Shown: in pieces, positions 44,364-55,268 of the stretch
Numbering within the stretch: position 1 is the first letter of the stretch
How the letters are laid out: every line of letters begins with the position of its first letter
NCBI GenBank assembly: GCA_001972305.1
Contig: BDDD01000911.1
Location: 443,441 to 507,440 of the forward strand
DNA: 64,000 nucleotides
Origin: Cephalotus follicularis
Lineage: Eukaryota > Streptophyta > Magnoliopsida > Oxalidales > Cephalotaceae
Reading direction: 5' to 3'
The notes under the pieces: model-generated
Databases searched by the model: none
What the model was told of the DNA's origin: nothing
Seen by the model: only the letters and a program-made list of their open reading frames with translations
Program-made: the position numbers and the translations under genes

Positions 44364-44831
44364 TTGCCCACATCTTGGCATAAACCATTCATAGAAAAGT
44401 CTCCAAAATTTGAATTAAAAGAATTTCCTTGTAATTCATTCATGGGTCATTGTTCCACCTCATTTGAAACTGTGAATGTTCTTTGGGATTGGGAGACTAG
44501 TAATTTGGTAGATTGCATTTCTGATAGTTTTTACTGGTGGAATTCTTGTTGGTATGGTTCTTATATTGTAAAAGTTGTTTTCTCCCATTGTGTTGATGCA
44601 CTTAAATGTTATGGTTCTATTGATGGTTTTTATTGGTGGAAATATTTTTGGGATGCTATTTACATTATTCAAATTGTGCTTTCACTTGGTATTTTTGAGT
44701 TTGCTTGGACAGGTTTTAAAGACACATTTAACATCCATGGGCCACGTTTGAAACCATATGTGGATGGAATTAATGATGGACAGATCATTGTGTCTGTTGA
44801 CTTGATTGATCTTGTCTACACTCCTTTTTGA
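44364..44831 (+). CDS. Trp/Tyr-rich ORF ending in an integrase-like RLKPY tail
   Basis: 155 codons, uninterrupted, unlike its neighbours. Residues 50-115 contain two related hydrophobic units, SDSFYWWNSCWYGSYIVKVV and IDGFYWWKYFWDAIYIIQIV, about 35 residues apart, followed by a hydrophobic stretch (LSLGIFEFAW). The units could be membrane segments but Trp content is high. The end (FNIHGPRLKPYVDG) resembles the VNGxRLKPY end of Athila/Tat integrase, so it may be a residue of deleted pol. I do not recognise the repeat part. It is followed by the family-typical 'gtgggaggcaacccac' block at 44879. Confidence 0.55.
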   Translation: MPTSWHKPFIEKSPKFELKEFPCNSFMGHCSTSFETVNVLWDWETSNLVDCISDSFYWWNSCWYGSYIVKVVFSHCVDALKCYGSIDGFYWWKYFWDAIYIIQIVLSLGIFEFAWTGFKDTFNIHGPRLKPYVDGINDGQIIVSVDLIDLVYTPF

Positions 44832-46211
44832 TATCCACACCAGCAGCGTCTAGCCAAAGACGTTAAAGCAAAGCGCTTAGTGGGAGGCAACCCACTATTT
44901 TTGTTTTATTTATGTATCTAGTTTCTTTTACGTTTTTGTTTTTGTTTTTGTAGGTAATTTAAGTGCGGATTGATAATCTTCAAAATTTTTAGCTGCACCG
45001 ATAGAATATTTAGAGCTCTACGATCATATCCGGTAAATCCTACGCCATTGTTCTTTTATTTATTTGCATTGTTTGATTATTTTTGCTCATTTATTGTTAT
45101 TTATATATTTGTGTTTCATTGCGTTGAGGACAATGCAACGTTTAAGTATGGGGGGTTTGGTACTGTTGTTCATTTTAATTTTGAAAGTAGGAATAAATGT
45201 TGATATGCTTAGAAATAATAGAAAAACCCATCGGTGAAATAATAATTTTTTTGTTTTCGAGGAAAAGAAAAGAAATATATCTCAAGGTAGGAGTTTATGC
45301 GAATAATAAATGAAAATAATTAATAAAAGACCGTCTTGTATGTTTTCAAAGTTTCATAAATTTTAGTGAGGAGAAGGATGATGAATGGATGTTTTTACAT
45401 ATATATATGTAAAAAAAGGAAAGAAAGAAAGAAAAAGAAAAAAAAGAATGTTTATTTTACCTTTTTGAATTCAGTCTTGGTCTGTAGCCTATTTGATTCG
45501 AGTAATTAAATCCGAGGGGTGTTTTACACCTAGTTCCTTAAAGCCAACTGGTTTGAGAGTAACTGGTCGAAAGCTCACTATGTGGGTCTTATAGAAAGCT
45601 TAAGAGATCAAGACATTGCACGAATTTAAGTTGGTAAAAAAAAATCTGAAGCTACTTAGTACTTTGAGTGTCTGGTGTTTACTCCATCCATGACATTTCA
45701 GATGGAAAAGTGTGGAAGAATGAAAAAAAAGAAAAAAGAAAGAAAGAAAATGTGTGTAAGTGCTAAAGTTCTGTGTCGGACTCCGAACTTGATTTTATGT
45801 TGCTAAGAATGCATATTTTGATTGGTTTATATATTTGGAATAATATAAATATATATGAATGATCCTTAATTGAGATGTGTTTTGATTCTAGAACTTGGAA
45901 CGAGATAATAAGATTCAAGTATGGGGGTGTTCTATGAATTTTTAAGTAGAGATACATTTTGCCTATTTTCAGAATTTTGATGAACTGAATTTTGTCTGTT
46001 TATTCACTTGGAAAACACTCACGAGACAAAACTCGTCCACTAGGGCCACCTAGGGGTTTAAAGGCTTGTTGCATCCGCTAAATGCAATTGTGATTCCTAC
46101 GAAAGTGAGTTAGGTTTTTGTTTGTGTTTGCTATTTATGTTTTTGTTTTCATGTTCTTAGTTTTCCATTTTGTTTGCTTGAGGACAAGCAAAGTGTAAGT
46201 ATGGGGGTATT
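44832..46211 (+). other. 3' non-coding region of the Athila-like element with three polypurine-like motifs
   Basis: No gene. AAGTATGGGGG occurs at 45144, 45917 and 46197. The first and last are each preceded by a GAGGACAA(T)GCAA block, and the last abuts the 3' LTR and is the likely functional polypurine tract. A/G-rich runs (gaaagaaagaaa) lie near 45410-45450 and 45721-45750. Confidence 0.85.
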
Positions 46212-47899
46212 TGATAAGCATAAAAATGTGTGATTTTAATGATTTATTTATTATATTTTTATGCTTAGAATAGTCTATTGTGGTGGTGTTTATTTGATTT
46301 TCAGGTATTATTTCATTATTGCGGAATAAGAGAAAATGGAGCTAAAACGCAACTTTTCGAGTTAAAGTGGTTTGAAGACAACGATCGGTTAAAGAGTGCA
46401 CCCACTTAAGCGAGAGAAGTCAAAATTTAAGGTTCAGAAGATATTGAATATTGGACTCATTTTGTTCATAAAATTATTTAGAGCACTTTTAGTTCTTGGA
46501 CCGATTTATTCTGAAGATCCGATGAAGAGATATCACAAGAAAATCAACGTTGAACCATTTGAATCATATCCACGTGTCGCCATCTGCTTTGCCCAAGCTT
46601 CCACGCATTGTCATCGGCAAAATCAGCCCAGCATCCATGAGCACAAGAGGACCATGCAATGCAACCAGCCGCAATTCACCTGCCATGCATGCAAGGAATC
46701 AGCAATCCATGCGCACCATGCATTTCAACATTAGCAGCCCATGAAGCCATCCATTCCAATCAGCCCACCATGCGCATCATGCAACCATCAAGCCGCAATT
46801 CAATATGATGATACAATCCCAATAGCAACACGCCAGCAGCCATACCCCCAACCTATGCATCACCAATCCATGCGCCAAAGACCCATGTAGCGCCATATAC
46901 AATCAGCACTTGTGTCAAATAAGGAAAAAAAATCATGCAAGCGCCACACGTTTTAATTTATGCTTTAGGTTAGATTGGTTAAGCATATATATCATAAAGT
47001 GGCAGACAATTGAGAGTAGATGGTACGAAAACGCAAGAAGATTTCTGCTGTGTGGAGAGGCTTCGCCGAAGGAGGAAGAAAAGAGGAAGGCGGCTGATCA
47101 TGGAGAATTTATTGAAGATTATTGCAGCTGTTATCATCGTCATGCTCGGCTAAGTTTCTGTATTCCCTAGATGTAGATGAACCCATGTTATATATATATT
47201 TTAGTTTTTGTTTCAAGTTCAATTGCATGTTTATGAGACACTTTTTCTCGTTAATTTAGTGACAACATTGATGAGAAGAATTTTTAATATATAAAATATG
47301 TTTTGATGATTTATTGTTAGTAGCTTTATTTCATCTATATCATGCAATACTTTTTTTATGTGATTGAACCAATGACAGAAGAGTATCAAGGTGTGACATG
47401 ATAGGTTGTTCCTAGGCTAAATCACTAGTTTGTTGTGTTAATCAAAGACACCCTTTAACCAATCAATATTTTGAGAGTATCAAGGTTTGACAGGATAGGT
47501 TGTACCTAGGTTAATTCGGTAATTTTATGCGCTAAACTGAAACTTGTGCCATGAATTTGAATATATATATATGTACGGGGATTCTCACATCTACGGGATT
47601 GTTGTTTCATATTATTTTCTTATTTATTTATTTTGTTAGTTCACGTTCGATATTTAATTTGAATTGTTTAGTTTTTTTCGTTAAATTAGTTTAATCCAAA
47701 ACCAATCCTTTTTTCAATTCATTTTATTTGCATTGTTAACTTAGGTTAAATTAATTTTGTATTCGTTATTTTTGTTTAGTTGCATCCTAAGTTTATTTTT
47801 ATAGCATCTCCTTTCAGCTCTTTGTTGGAACGATCCCTACTTCCACTTGCTAAATTGTTAGAGTAGGGTAATTTTGATTCGGCCTAACGACAACCATCA
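46212..47899 (+). repeat. 3' LTR of the Athila-like element, 1688 bp
   Basis: It begins TGATAAGCAT and ends ACAACCATCA. It matches the 5' LTR along its full length with scattered substitutions, many of them transitions, and small indels. Confidence 0.93.
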
Positions 47900-47904
47900 A
47901 TTAC

Positions 47905-48502
47905 GGGTATGGTCCCGCAATTGTAATGACAGCATAAGCAGTTGGACACCTTGGGAGCCATACTTCTTCATGTGAAGGAGTTATATGGTGCAAGGTCGAC
48001 GATTAAGAGGTTTCACCTCTCTCGACATCTTTTCTGGATGAACATGGAAGAGGGTTCTTCAATCATGCTCATGGATTAAAGATGATAGATTTGATAGAGC
48101 ATTTGTCAAAGTTAGATCTAATCATGGACAGTGGTTTCTACACCAATCTTTTGATGTCCTCCCTCCCATGCTTATACTCCCATTTCATCACAAATTTCCA
48201 TACCAACTAGACAGATTGTGATCTACCCTAGTTATTGGAGATGCTTCGTATGGCTGAAGCTGACATGGACCATGGGAAGTCCAATTCTAACGTGATGATA
48301 ATACCATCCACTTCTTCCCGGACAAACCCTGACCGGGATTGACCTAAAAAGTCTAAGTCCAACGGTAAGGGCAAGGAGCCCATTGAGCCCATAAGGAGGA
48401 AAGGGAAGGAACCACACAGGGTGGTTGGGGATGCTATCCAGTCTAGGATTCATCGAATTTTTAATGATAATGCCTGCTTCTATTGAGTGAAGCAAAGGGC
48501 AT
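47905..48502 (+). pseudogene. Copia B gag, C-terminal piece
   Basis: After the insertion the frame gives GMVPQL, two stops, then HVKELYGARSTIKRFHLSR, the LxELYG block of copia Gag. Next come SSLPCLYSHFITNFHTN and LLEMLRMAEADM, then a Lys-rich tail (KKSKSNGKGKEPIEPIRRK). A knuckle is only hinted at (DNACFY). Several stops. Confidence 0.82.
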
Positions 48503-50802
48503 ATGAGATCACTTTGTGATAAGTTCCTGAAGTCCACATCAGGAGATGACTCAGTGTCAGGTACTCTCCTGATTGAGTCTTCTATAGCTTATAATGTTAA
48601 TTCAACTTGGGTTGTTAACTCAGGTTGTGAGATTAATGTTTATAACTCTTTGAAGGACCCAAGAGAGGCTAGACAGTTGGGAGCAGTATACGAGTTGGAC
48701 TTACGCCTTTGTGATGGATCGGTAATCCACACATTTCATATAGGCATTTTTTAATTTAAAGTTGTAAATGATTGTAATTTTGAACATGATCCAAGCTACT
48801 TTGTAGCGAACTTTATATGAAATGATTTTTCATTTCTTTAATGTATAAAAATTGCTGGAAGCTCATTTCTTTCTACGTTCACATGTAGTCTTATACATGA
48901 TAATGTTCAAATGTGTAAGGAGCACATAGACCATGGGATTAATGTTCTAGATAATAATCAACAAATTGCTTATCAATTCAAAACGGGAACTAATGGTAAA
49001 AGACAAGCAAAAAGGTAAACCCATTAAAGCATTATGCTCTGACTGGGGAAGTGAATACCTATTTAAAGAATTCCTTGGTTATTAGAATGATAATGAAATT
49101 CTCTCTCTATGGACCCCTCTAGGAACACCGCAGGAGATGGTGTGTCTGATATGGACGAACAGGACCATGATGTCATTTACGGATCTTCTGAACTCATTTT
49201 GGGGTTATGCACTGCATTTGGCAGCGCGCATCCTAAACCGGATTCCTTTGAAATCCGTCCCCTTCCTTTTCACAAGAGGTGATTTAAAAGGAGGAAACCC
49301 GACCTAAACCATTTAAGGATTGTCCAGCTTATGTGAGAAGGCGAAAGCCTTCTAAGCTGGAGGTGCGAGCGGATCGATGCCGGTTTTGTGGGGTATCCTT
49401 AGGAAACTAAGGAATACTACTTTTACCATCCCAGCGATCAAAAAGTGTTTGTATCGCATATTTTTGCATTCCTAGAAATAGGAATACCTGCTCACATGGT
49501 GCAATAGGAGCATGGTGGAACTGAGAGAGTTGCCACAAGGTAAAGACCACAGGAGGATAAGGAATTAAAGGTACAAACCTCTAGAAACATAGTTGGGGAA
49601 GGTTCCCAACCTGAGATGGAATCTCAGCAAAGCACTCCTCAAGGAGAGGAGGTCAAGCATGGTTTCTACAGCACTTGAGAAATATGGTTTTCTCTTTGAA
49701 GGCTCTAATGAACCCAATGACATCTACAATGTTTTGCCTTGTGTTTTCCAGTAACAGGATAACCCTACCTTGTGTTTTCCAGTAATAGGATAACCCTGGA
49801 CTCACGCTCTTTGCACTATACGAGGATGACATACTAATCATTGGATATGATGTAAGCATGTCATAGTATAGGAATCCAAGAACTTCTCCATTAAGGATTT
49901 GGGAGAAGCTTCCTACGTATTGTGTATAAAGATCAAGGAGATCTAGTAGGTTGTTTAAGCTCTTCAAAAGTCAGTACAGCAGTACGATGCTGAAATGGTA
50001 TGACCTAGAGAATTCCATGTTTTACCTATTACCAATTGGCCAAGGAATTCACCTCACCAAGAGGATGTCTTCACAGATAGCTAAGGAGAGATCATACATG
50101 GGCAGGAAGCCTTAAGCTTCGGCTCTTTGCTATGTCATGTATGCCATTATTAGTACTGGGCCGGATATCAAACTTGCCTAGTGAATGGTAAGTCATTTTT
50201 AGTCCAATCTCGGTGATAGGCACTGGGAAATTGTCAAGGTAATTTTATAAAGTGCCTAAGGAGGTCTCAGGATACTTTCTTGACATATGGAGGAGATTGT
50301 GTATTGAGACTAGAGAGTCATTCAGACTTTAGTTTTCACAGGTGATCAGGATGATCACAAGTCCGTTTTGAGTTATGTGCGTGTGATGTTAACTGAATGA
50401 GATCAAAACAAGAAACTACTACAAACTCCACGTTGAAAGCAGAATATGTAGTGGCCTTAGATGATGTCTAGGTAGCTGTTTGGTGGTGGAAGTTCATTAC
50501 AAAACTTTATGTGGTTCTAACCATCGCACGTCGAGTGGTGGTGTACTAAGACAACGATGGGGCTTTTGCAGAAAGCCAAAGAACCCAAGTCTTAGCACCG
50601 CTCCATGTATATACAACGACGATATCACTTGATCAAGGAGATTATACTTACAGGAGACGTTACTTTGTAGAGAGAGTTGCCATGGAGGAAAATCTAGTAG
50701 ACCCATTGACCAAAACCCTTAGAACCGTAGTACTCGAGCGACAGCCAAAGTACAATGGGCTTAGGCTATAGGTCTTTGTGGCTTGAGGGCCAAGTGGGAG
50801 AT
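48503..50802 (+). pseudogene. Copia B pol, heavily decayed
   Basis: Protease remnant STWVVNSGCEINVYNSL and ELDLRLCDGSVI (48600-48735). Integrase pieces CSDWGSEYLFKEFLGY and WTPLGTPQ, RTMMSFTDLLNSFWGYALH (49020-49240). RT motif LYEDDILIIGYD near 49818-49850, a changed YVDD. RNase H remnants run to the 'caagtgggagat' end. Frameshifts and stops are frequent and short deletions are likely. About 2.3 kb against roughly 3.3 kb expected. Confidence 0.8.
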
Positions 50803-53433
50803 TGTTAGAGTGAGGGTGTCCCTGCATGCCACGAGATGGTTTTATGCTTGTAAATACACTCTCCATTTATACAATCTAAATTCTTTTCATGTTTCTGTGC
50901 ATATTTCTTTAGTAGATGCAACCCGCTATATGTATATCCCAAACCATCTCAAATGGATCGGGTGATAACCATGTCATCCGAGTACACATATAGTGCCCTG
51001 TCGATAGAAGGGTTGGATCTCATGCCTGAGAGGTTATGAGAATGAGATCCTTACTCCCTTACTACAAAATGTTCGAAGTCATAGGTTCACTTTATTAGGG
51101 CTATTGATGAGTTATAAAGACGTGCCGTATTATGCTTGCTCCCAGGTTTAGTGGAGGATGGATTCTCTCATTGCCATTTGGGTTTACCCTAAAGCTACTG
51201 TGGGGTTCATGCTAGGTAGCATGAGACTGAATAGACCCACCATAGGAAACCTATTTGGAAAGTCATACCTATGTCAATAGGATTCCTATAGTCTATGGTG
51301 ACTAGTAGATCATTCGTGAAGCTATGTTGTATTGTTAGACCTGAGCGGTTGGCATGCATTGTGCTGTAAATGATTGGCTTTGATTTCCGTCTTCCCCAGC
51401 ACTAGCCACGTGCTGGAAAAAGGGTTGTGTTTGGACCTTGTGGGAGCTTCATTGAGATGTATGGGCGAGTACGCAATAAGGGATCGTTGCACATGTATCC
51501 AGGGTGATCGACTCTATATTATTTATGTCCATTACGACTCATAAAATCCTGATTAGGTATAGGCAGACTGGAAATGGGGTTTCCAGGGAAGTCTGTCAAA
51601 AGTCTAAATGCGTACATGAATTTACAGTTATCGTGGCTTTACCTAAGGGTGACATGATTCTGACCCTAGGTCGCGGTCGGAGCAAAGGATGACGTAGAAT
51701 ACATGACACATATGACGTTGACTGGTTACAGTACCGGCTAACCGGATGTCGACTTATAGACATGGGTAATTCCATGGATCCGGGGGATGATAGGAATCAT
51801 ACCGGGGTCATTCTTATAGTTGGGGACCATTAGAGTGGTCGTACCAAAACTCCTGGGATGTTCTGAGAAACTTATAGTCGTACCAGGTTCCAACCGGGCT
51901 TTCGGGTCCCATCATGTTTTGGAATCAGTTGATGTGTGTGGGACACATGTCATTTAGTGAAAGGATGACACCTCGGTGGTGTTACTTGGCCAAAGAATAT
52001 CTATTTTGCTGGGCTTTCTTCATTTCTTAGGAAGTGAAAGCAAGCAGCACCATGAATAGATCATTCTAGACCGAGGGGTATTTTGGTCATTTATGAATTA
52101 ACGAAAAATTCATTGAGAGAGAGTGCATTTGATCATTTAGGTCCAGCCCTAGCTTTTGGTTAGCTTAGCCGAACCCTAATGCCCCATGTGCCTTGTGTAA
52201 CTAAGTTACATATTGGTTGGATGCTATGGAAATTGGTTTGTTGCCAATGTTGACTTTGTCAACTTACTTACCCTTTAAAAAACCTAAAACATGCTTGGGA
52301 ATCTCCATATGGCCGGCCACTTTTGAAGAGAGATGAGTATGTGTGTATGTGTTATTCTTTCATTGGTTGAAAGAATGTGTGGGGAATTTTGTTACTCTTC
52401 ACACAAGCACACGACATGCAGACAAAAGTAAGACAAGTGAATTCATTTTAATTCAACTCAACACATCAAGTCTTCTCTCAACTTCTCTCTTCTTCTTGGC
52501 CGACTCTCTCTTTCTCACTTTTTCTTCCATAGCCGTGATCTTCATTTGTTCATGGCGGTAGTGCAATAACTTTGTGGTTCTTGAAGAGAGAAGCCAAAGA
52601 TATTCGCCTTTCACCCTCCTGAACAACTTTGATGGTGGAGATACCTCCATATCTCTACCTTCATTGTTTAGAATTTTCTAGGATCTTTGAACCAACAATA
52701 ATACCTTCCTATTAAGCCTTAGCCATGGCTATGGGAGCATTATTTGTGAAGGTGGATTGCTTGCAACTCAAAGGAAGGAATTGCCAAAAGTATGGAGGAG
52801 TAAAGGCTTTAGGTAAGCAACTTTCAACTTCATCTTTTTACTTCATGGTGAAGTGGTGTATGTGTTGGTGATATGGCATTGCCAAGCCCTAGACTTTGTC
52901 AATTATTGCAGGTTTTTATGTTATTGATGTGTAGCCAAAACCCTAGCTCATTCCAAGTAGGAATGATACCCTAAGGGTTAGGGTATAGGATATGTGTTAA
53001 GGTGGAGCTTGAATTTAGGTTTGTGTTGAACCGTAATTCCTTTTAGCATTGTGGCCGAATTTTAAGATGAATTTATCATGCTCCAATACTATCCTAGAAT
53101 GTTTTTAATGTGTTGTTAAACCCTTAGGGTTAGGCCTCTAGGGTTAGAGTCATGGTGGAAATGAATTATGGTATTGTGTGCACCCTTATTCAAATTTTGG
53201 TCGCTAGCCGATTTTAGGGTTTGTGTAACCCTACTCGACCTGTACTTTCCCTTGCTTGGAACCTACCATGGTGACTTTTAATAGTCCAATTAGTCATCCT
53301 TGGACTTAATTGGGACATTTAATGTCATAGGTTATGAGTGATTCCTTTGCAGGAATCAAAATTTTAAAATTAGTCACCCTAAACCCTATATGCCTAAAAT
53401 GCATTTCTTCCGCTGCCTTCCCAATTTCTAACA
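50803..53433 (+). mobile_element. 3' LTR of copia B, 2631 bp
   Basis: It starts TGTTAGAGTG after the pol end and stops at TTTCTAACA, inverted at the ends (TGTTAGA/TCTAACA). The second two thirds match the 5' LTR remnant. No phased GTCGAC array. A target duplication cannot be checked because the left LTR end is lost. Confidence 0.9.
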
Positions 53434-54480
53434 AGCCCACATTGTGGGTTAGCCATAGTCAAAATAAATACCCCATCTCGAATGATGGGTTAGCCACAAG
53501 GCCAAGCAAACATATACCCATGCGTGGATTATGCTATGTACAGGTACGCACTATCGATGTCATCGTGTATGTTGCTGCTCGGATCATCCAACAACGAATT
53601 TGTGTTAACCCTTCCCTGAGGTTGAACTAAGTCCAAGTGAGTAATGGTCCATCGCTACAGAGGTTGACCTAAAATAAGAAGAAGATAGTCAAAAGATAGC
53701 TCTAGAGTGGTCTCTGAGACTACCCTTTGACGTTCAAGTCAGAGTTCACGTGATTTAGTGTATTAGGTGCTTTAAGTGGGACAGTTAAGGTGTTTTATGC
53801 ATGTGCTTAGATGGTTTAATGTATTATAGAGTGAGAAAATGTCCAACCCTGATAAACATGATGGTTGGGGGGATTTATGGGGATATTAATGACCCTCGGA
53901 TGACCTATTTGCCCTTGCTGGCTATCTTCTGTCTAGGGTATCTCCATAATTCTCTTATATTAAATGTTGATTGCCCTTATTGCTTCTCCCAAAATCCTGC
54001 CGAATTCCTTTCAGTTTAATCTTCATTAATGTGGTGTCGAGTCTCATAATGGCGAACAACCTGAGGAATGTATTGAACAAGCTATCCAAAAGGTCCTACT
54101 AAGAAGGTTCTCGGGCTCTTATTCTCATCTCAAAGCCTTAGCTTCACGTTGGTTGGCCAAGATGGAATGATTCCCTTCAGGTCTTTGTCAGCAAATGCAC
54201 GTGGCCTTTCCCTATAGGGTCCAGCGATCCTCAACAAGTCCCCAATTTCATAAGTTTGTAGTCTTCAGGCACGGCTTGGGAAGTCTTTTTCAGTTTTTTT
54301 GCTTCGAATACCTTGGTTTCTATGCTTTCAGGGAGATTTTGGAATGGATATCGTGAGGCATTTTTATGAGGGAACCAACTCGGATTTTTTTGAGCCTGAG
54401 ATATGCCCAACCTGCAGAGAAACTAGGCTATGGCCGAGATGGTTGGCCAAGCTCTATAGGCCAAGTCCAAGAAGCACCAT
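53434..54480. other. No recognised feature
   Basis: Intergenic sequence after copia B. Nothing with domain motifs; the open frames at 53334, 53801 and 54299 have no recognisable residues. It may be older repeat DNA. Confidence 0.5.
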
Positions 54481-54868
54481 ACCTGCAAGGCAACTCAGTT
54501 GTATCCAAGATTTTTTATTCATTTTGAGACCCACAATAGTAGCAAGGAAACTAGGTTGTAGTCTAGTTGTTTCTTCTATCCAAGACCTCCCATAGTACAA
54601 GGGGAACCCAGACTTGACCAAGGACTTCCTTTTATCCAAGACTCGCCATAGTAGAAAGGGAACTTGGATTTGACCTAGCACTTCCTTCAAAAAGTGTTGT
54701 CTGAGACCCACGATAGTAGCAAGGGAACCCAGTTGTAGTCGAGTTGTTTATTCTATCCGAGACCTGTCATAGTATCGAGGGAACTCAGTTGCAATTGAGT
54801 AGTTTCTTCTATCCGAGACCTGCCACCATAGCAAGGTAAGTTGGATTTGACCGAGGTCCTACTAGGTG
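54481..54868 (+). repeat. Tandem repeat, about 56 bp unit, six copies or more
   Basis: The landmark GAGACC(C/T)...CATAGTAGCAAGGG recurs at 54526, 54582, 54638, 54703, 54759 and 54815, steps 56, 56, 65, 56 and 56 bp, with a partial unit from 54481. Units also share 'TTCTTCTATCC' and 'AACCCAGTTGTAGT'. Copies are diverged, so the array is old. Confidence 0.87.
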
Positions 54869-55008
54869 TAAGAGGAAGGTGAAGAGTCTCATGCCTTTTA
54901 TTTCTGGAATATCCCTTTTTGGAGGGAAACTTTTTGGTGGGAAATTCCTTTAATGCATTTGAGGTTTTCAAGGCGTCTGTTGTGCTTCTTGAGTTTCTTC
55001 AGGAGTTG

Positions 55009-55268
55009 TATATAAATCTCTCCCATTTCATTTTTCACTTCATAATTTTCATTTATTAACTTCACTTTCTCTCACTAGGTTTAGAGCTCTTCCTTCTTTC
55101 TAGGATTCTTAAACTGTCTCCTTGTTCGTACATCTTTACTTCTGTTCTGCAACTTGTTCTTCAGCCTCTCCATTTTCAATTTTTATTTTTACCTTATGAA
55201 GCTTTTGATTATGTTTTTGATTGATCTATTCCACGACCTCTTTTTAGGAACCTCTTATTTTTTACGAA
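55009..55268 (+). promoter_or_regulatory. TATA box and pyrimidine-rich leader
   Basis: TATATAAA at 55009-55016 is followed by about 250 bp of C/T-rich sequence (ctttctctcac, cttccttctttc) up to an ATG at 55275, in frame with the decayed gene below. The arrangement is that of a plant promoter and 5' UTR. Activity is not shown. Confidence 0.5.

Larger units (their letters stand above)
39686..47899 (+). mobile_element. Complete non-autonomous Athila/Tat-like gypsy element, TSD attac
   Basis: LTRs at 39686-41397 and 46212-47899 flank an Asp-tRNA primer site, gag, protease, an unusual C-terminal region and a polypurine tract. attac at 39681-39685 is repeated at 47900-47904. Gag and protease match the Athila/Tat type. 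RT, RNase H and integrase are absent: about 590 bp separate the protease end from a tail with the RLKPY motif of Athila integrase ends. It would need proteins from another element to move. The first 245 bp of the two LTRs differ at about 12 places by eye, so insertion is not recent. Confidence 0.93.
35615..53433 (+). mobile_element. Ty1/copia element B, split by an Athila-like element
   Basis: 5' LTR remnant 35615-37327, initiator-tRNA primer site, a 2.2 kb leader, gag from 39561, the nested element 39686-47899, the rest of gag and a heavily decayed pol to 50802, and a complete 3' LTR 50803-53433. The two LTR copies align from 35615 versus 51766 to their ends. The 5' LTR lacks its first ~960 bp, removed at the junction with copia C. 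Confidence 0.9.

Noticed and set aside
44195-44672. Antisense frames at 44195-44672
   Set aside because: Opposite strand of the post-protease region and Trp-rich ORF; composition-driven.
46910-47170. Small LTR-encoded protein shared by both Athila-like LTRs
   Set aside because: A frame in the 3' LTR is not open in the 5' copy (40279-40479 differs), so no conserved product.
53334-54019. Host gene after copia B
   Set aside because: Short frames without motifs, one overlapping the LTR end; no splice or promoter pattern.
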